Shown here: positions 45,087 through 46,633 of the stretch, one piece after another
How positions within the stretch are numbered: the first letter of the stretch is position 1
Layout: each line of letters opens with the position of its first letter
From: Exilibacterium sp.
GTDB lineage: Bacteria > Pseudomonadota > Gammaproteobacteria > Pseudomonadales > Cellvibrionaceae
Reading direction: 5' to 3'
DNA length: 46,633 nucleotides
Assembly: GCA_028280195.1 (NCBI GenBank)
Contig: JANQMH010000118.1
Span: forward strand, 1 to 46,633
Program-made: the position numbers and the translations under genes
The notes under the pieces: generated by a model
The model's database searches: none
What the model saw: only the letters and a program-made list of their open reading frames with translations
What the model was told of the DNA's origin: nothing

Positions 45087-45111
45087 GGGCGCTGTCCGAA
45101 AGGACAGCCCC
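45087..45111 (+). terminator. Hairpin with GAAA tetraloop after the antitoxin
   Basis: GCTGTCC-GAAA-GGACAGC (45091-45108) is a perfect 7-bp stem with a stable tetraloop; GGG and CCC outside extend it across one bulged base. It lies 76 nt after the antitoxin stop. No T tract follows, so it may be an RNA structural element. Confidence 0.45.
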
Positions 45112-45200
45112 TACCCGAAGCGAGAAAATGTCCAGCGCTGCCCACAGGCTGATAAGAGCATCGAATTTGTAAAGGCAGTAGCCGAAACTGAAGAAACACT

Positions 45201-45767
45201 GTGACTAATGCCGTAGTCAAGCAGATTCCCAATATATTGACGACGCTGCGCCTGATTTTAGCGGCGCCCATCTGTGTGCTGATCTTGAATGAAAACTACC
45301 CGGCCGTATTGTGGATTGCCGTTTTTGCCGGGCTCAGTGACGGTGTTGACGGCTGGTTGGCGCGCAAACTGAATGCGCTGAGCCGCTATGGCGCTGTCGT
45401 TGATCCGCTCGCTGACAAGGCCCTGCTGGTCAGTGCCTATGTCAGCTTCGCCGTGGTGGGTTTGCTGCCCTGGTGGGTGGCGGTTGTTGTCGCCGCCAGG
45501 GATCTGGTCATTGTCAGCGGCGCGCTCGCCTATCACCGCCTATGCGGGCGCTACCAGATGGCGCCGAGTATTCTCGGCAAGGTTAGCACCGGTGTGCAGA
45601 TTGCTTTTGCGTTGATAGTGTTGACGCATCAGGTCTATCCGATTTTCCCGTCGCTGATGTTCCAGATCGGCCCGTGGCTGGTGGCGCTGGTTGCCCTGGC
45701 CAGCGGCAGTCACTACGTTCATACCTGGGCGACCCGGGCGCTGGTTGCGCAAAAGAACAGCGGATAA
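45201..45767 (+). CDS. CDP-alcohol phosphatidyltransferase, PgsA/cardiolipin-synthase-like
   Basis: Membrane enzyme that moves a phosphatidyl group from CDP-diacylglycerol to an alcohol. The 188-residue protein has the signature DGVDGWLARKL...GAVVDPLADK (spacing DG-x2-...-D-x3-D) and five or six membrane segments. The first part, PNILTTLRLILAAPI, is typical of PgsA and of the small Crls class. Which alcohol is used (glycerol phosphate or phosphatidylglycerol) cannot be told. Start is GTG 45201. Confidence 0.88.
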   Translation: MTNAVVKQIPNILTTLRLILAAPICVLILNENYPAVLWIAVFAGLSDGVDGWLARKLNALSRYGAVVDPLADKALLVSAYVSFAVVGLLPWWVAVVVAARDLVIVSGALAYHRLCGRYQMAPSILGKVSTGVQIAFALIVLTHQVYPIFPSLMFQIGPWLVALVALASGSHYVHTWATRALVAQKNSG

Positions 45768-45782
45768 GCCGCCGCTCGATTG

Positions 45783-46580
45783 TTACGGCGCCCGAAAATT
45801 CCGCTCGCTCATCAGGTCAATTCCGCATTTCAGGTTGGCGATCCATTTCAGAAACTGCCCGATCATGGCTTTGCCGACAAATGGCCTGCCGTGCTGCGGT
45901 ACCAGCATCTCCACGTCCATACGGCTGACCATTTCCGCCCACAGCCGGCAGGCGCGATTGCTGGCCATATAGCGTTTGTGAAACCCCTCCATCAGCGGAA
46001 TGTGCGCCTCGAAGTCGCTGACCGCTTGCTCGGCGTGATCGTCAACCAGTGAGGCGCCCATATCGCCGCAGAATAAAATTTTACTGACCGGGTCGTAAAA
46101 GTGGAAATTGCCCACCGAGTGCAGAAAATGCGCCGGCACTGCCTTGATCACCGAGTTGCCAAAGCTGATGGCGATACCCTCGTCGGGTATCTCGACAATG
46201 CGCTGCTCGATATCGCCGGAAAAACGGTTGGTGACAAAACTGGAGGCCAGGTGGGGCAGAAAGCGCGACCACAGTTTGGATGTGACCACACTGCAGCGGG
46301 TGTGCATCAGCCAGCGCGGCAGTGAGGCGATAATATCCGGGTCCTGGTGGCTGGCGAACACATAGTCGAGGCTGCTGATATCGACATGCTTACTGATTTC
46401 GATGGACAGCGGCGTATAGGTCAGATCGCCGCCCGGATCGATCAGGGCGACGTGGTCGCCGTCCACCAGCAGAAACTGATTGGCCTGGATACCGTGGCCC
46501 TCCACCAGGTTGCTGAAGACCAGACACTCGTGGTCGTTGTTGCTGTAGAGCACATGGGCCGAGCTGTTGCCAATCGCCAT
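45783..46580 (-). CDS. ODP-family MBL-fold protein (flavodiiron-like)
   Basis: A 265-residue protein with the metallo-beta-lactamase fold of the oxygen/NO-binding di-iron (ODP) group, lacking the flavodoxin domain of full flavodiiron proteins. Metal-site segments are FASHQDPDII (the His position; the family has HxExD variants, here HQDPD), VPAHFLHSVGNFHFYD, ILFCGDMGAS and LVPQHGRPF. ODP proteins can reduce O2 or NO or act as sensors. It converges on the phosphatidyltransferase with only 15 nt between. Confidence 0.82.
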   Translation of the reverse strand: MAIGNSSAHVLYSNNDHECLVFSNLVEGHGIQANQFLLVDGDHVALIDPGGDLTYTPLSIEISKHVDISSLDYVFASHQDPDIIASLPRWLMHTRCSVVTSKLWSRFLPHLASSFVTNRFSGDIEQRIVEIPDEGIAISFGNSVIKAVPAHFLHSVGNFHFYDPVSKILFCGDMGASLVDDHAEQAVSDFEAHIPLMEGFHKRYMASNRACRLWAEMVSRMDVEMLVPQHGRPFVGKAMIGQFLKWIANLKCGIDLMSERNFRAP

Positions 46581-46633
46581 TGTTTTTATAGTCCGCTTAC
46601 CGGTTCAGGAACGGGCAGAGTAGAGGAAAAGGT

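Noticed and set aside
45010-45110. Possible integron attC site after the antitoxin (TAACAAAGCGCC)
   Set aside because: The left part looks right and GGCGCT further on could pair, but no matching GTTRRRY core follows, so the site cannot be supported.

Overview
The window looks like the chromosome of a GC-rich, aerobic, flagellated gammaproteobacterium. This is inferred from gene order and protein likeness, not from a search. From memory, two stretches match Pseudomonas gene order closely: argF, grxD, bfr, bfd, a 2-Cys peroxiredoxin, rnt, pyrC, motY, argG; and metG, apbC/mrp, dcd. The cytochrome and rnf clusters are also of the Pseudomonas kind. The flanking genes and junctions differ, so a neighbouring order (Cellvibrionales or other marine Pseudomonadales-like bacteria) is more likely than Pseudomonas itself.

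Layout. 0.2-3.5 kb: arginine genes argD and argF with a lone FbpC-type ATPase, all on the minus strand. 3.7-8.4 kb: grxD, a membrane-anchored Ser/Thr kinase and a coiled-coil lipoprotein. 8.4-14.7 kb: iron storage and release (bfr, bfd with a Fur box), peroxiredoxin, rnt, pyrC, motY with a FliA-type promoter, and argG. 15.0-23.9 kb: the complete cbb3 oxidase set ccoNOQP-GHIS, with an FNR/Anr box at -41.5, followed by a TauE/SafE-like membrane protein ending in eight histidines. 24.0-25.8 kb: a secreted His/Tyr/Arg-rich protein, a cyclic-nucleotide-binding-fold protein without a DNA-binding domain, and a YbaK-type deacylase. 25.8-28.9 kb: an Lrp-type regulator divergent from a class V PLP enzyme and a persulfide-dioxygenase-like MBL protein, probably a cysteine/persulfide module. 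29.0-30.6 kb: a DnaJ-related protein and two small orphan genes. 31.1-37.2 kb: rnfABCDGE on the minus strand. 37.3-41.4 kb: metG, apbC/mrp and dcd. 41.9-45.0 kb: an accessory stretch with an amino-acid dehydrogenase, a decayed BrnT toxin beside an intact BrnA antitoxin, dps, a 97-bp inverted-repeat element, a transporter fragment and a RelE/HigB-like toxin with its HTH antitoxin. 45.2-46.6 kb: a CDP-alcohol phosphatidyltransferase and an ODP-type MBL protein.

Much of the content serves iron, oxygen and redox handling. Bfr, Bfd and Dps store and release iron. Prx, GrxD, ApbC/Mrp and the persulfide dioxygenase handle peroxide, Fe-S clusters and sulfane sulfur. The cbb3 oxidase and its copper and Fe-S assembly proteins support microaerobic respiration. 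Rnf links NADH and ferredoxin pools.

The least ordinary features are several simple-sequence intergenic cassettes (heptamer TTTTCCC arms, CTAG-rich arms, 13-bp tandem arrays), a terminator-like hairpin in the argD leader, the persulfide module with palindromic operators, an RnfC with a long modular tail, and the toxin remnant with a surviving antitoxin. No tRNA, rRNA, CRISPR array or complete insertion sequence was seen.
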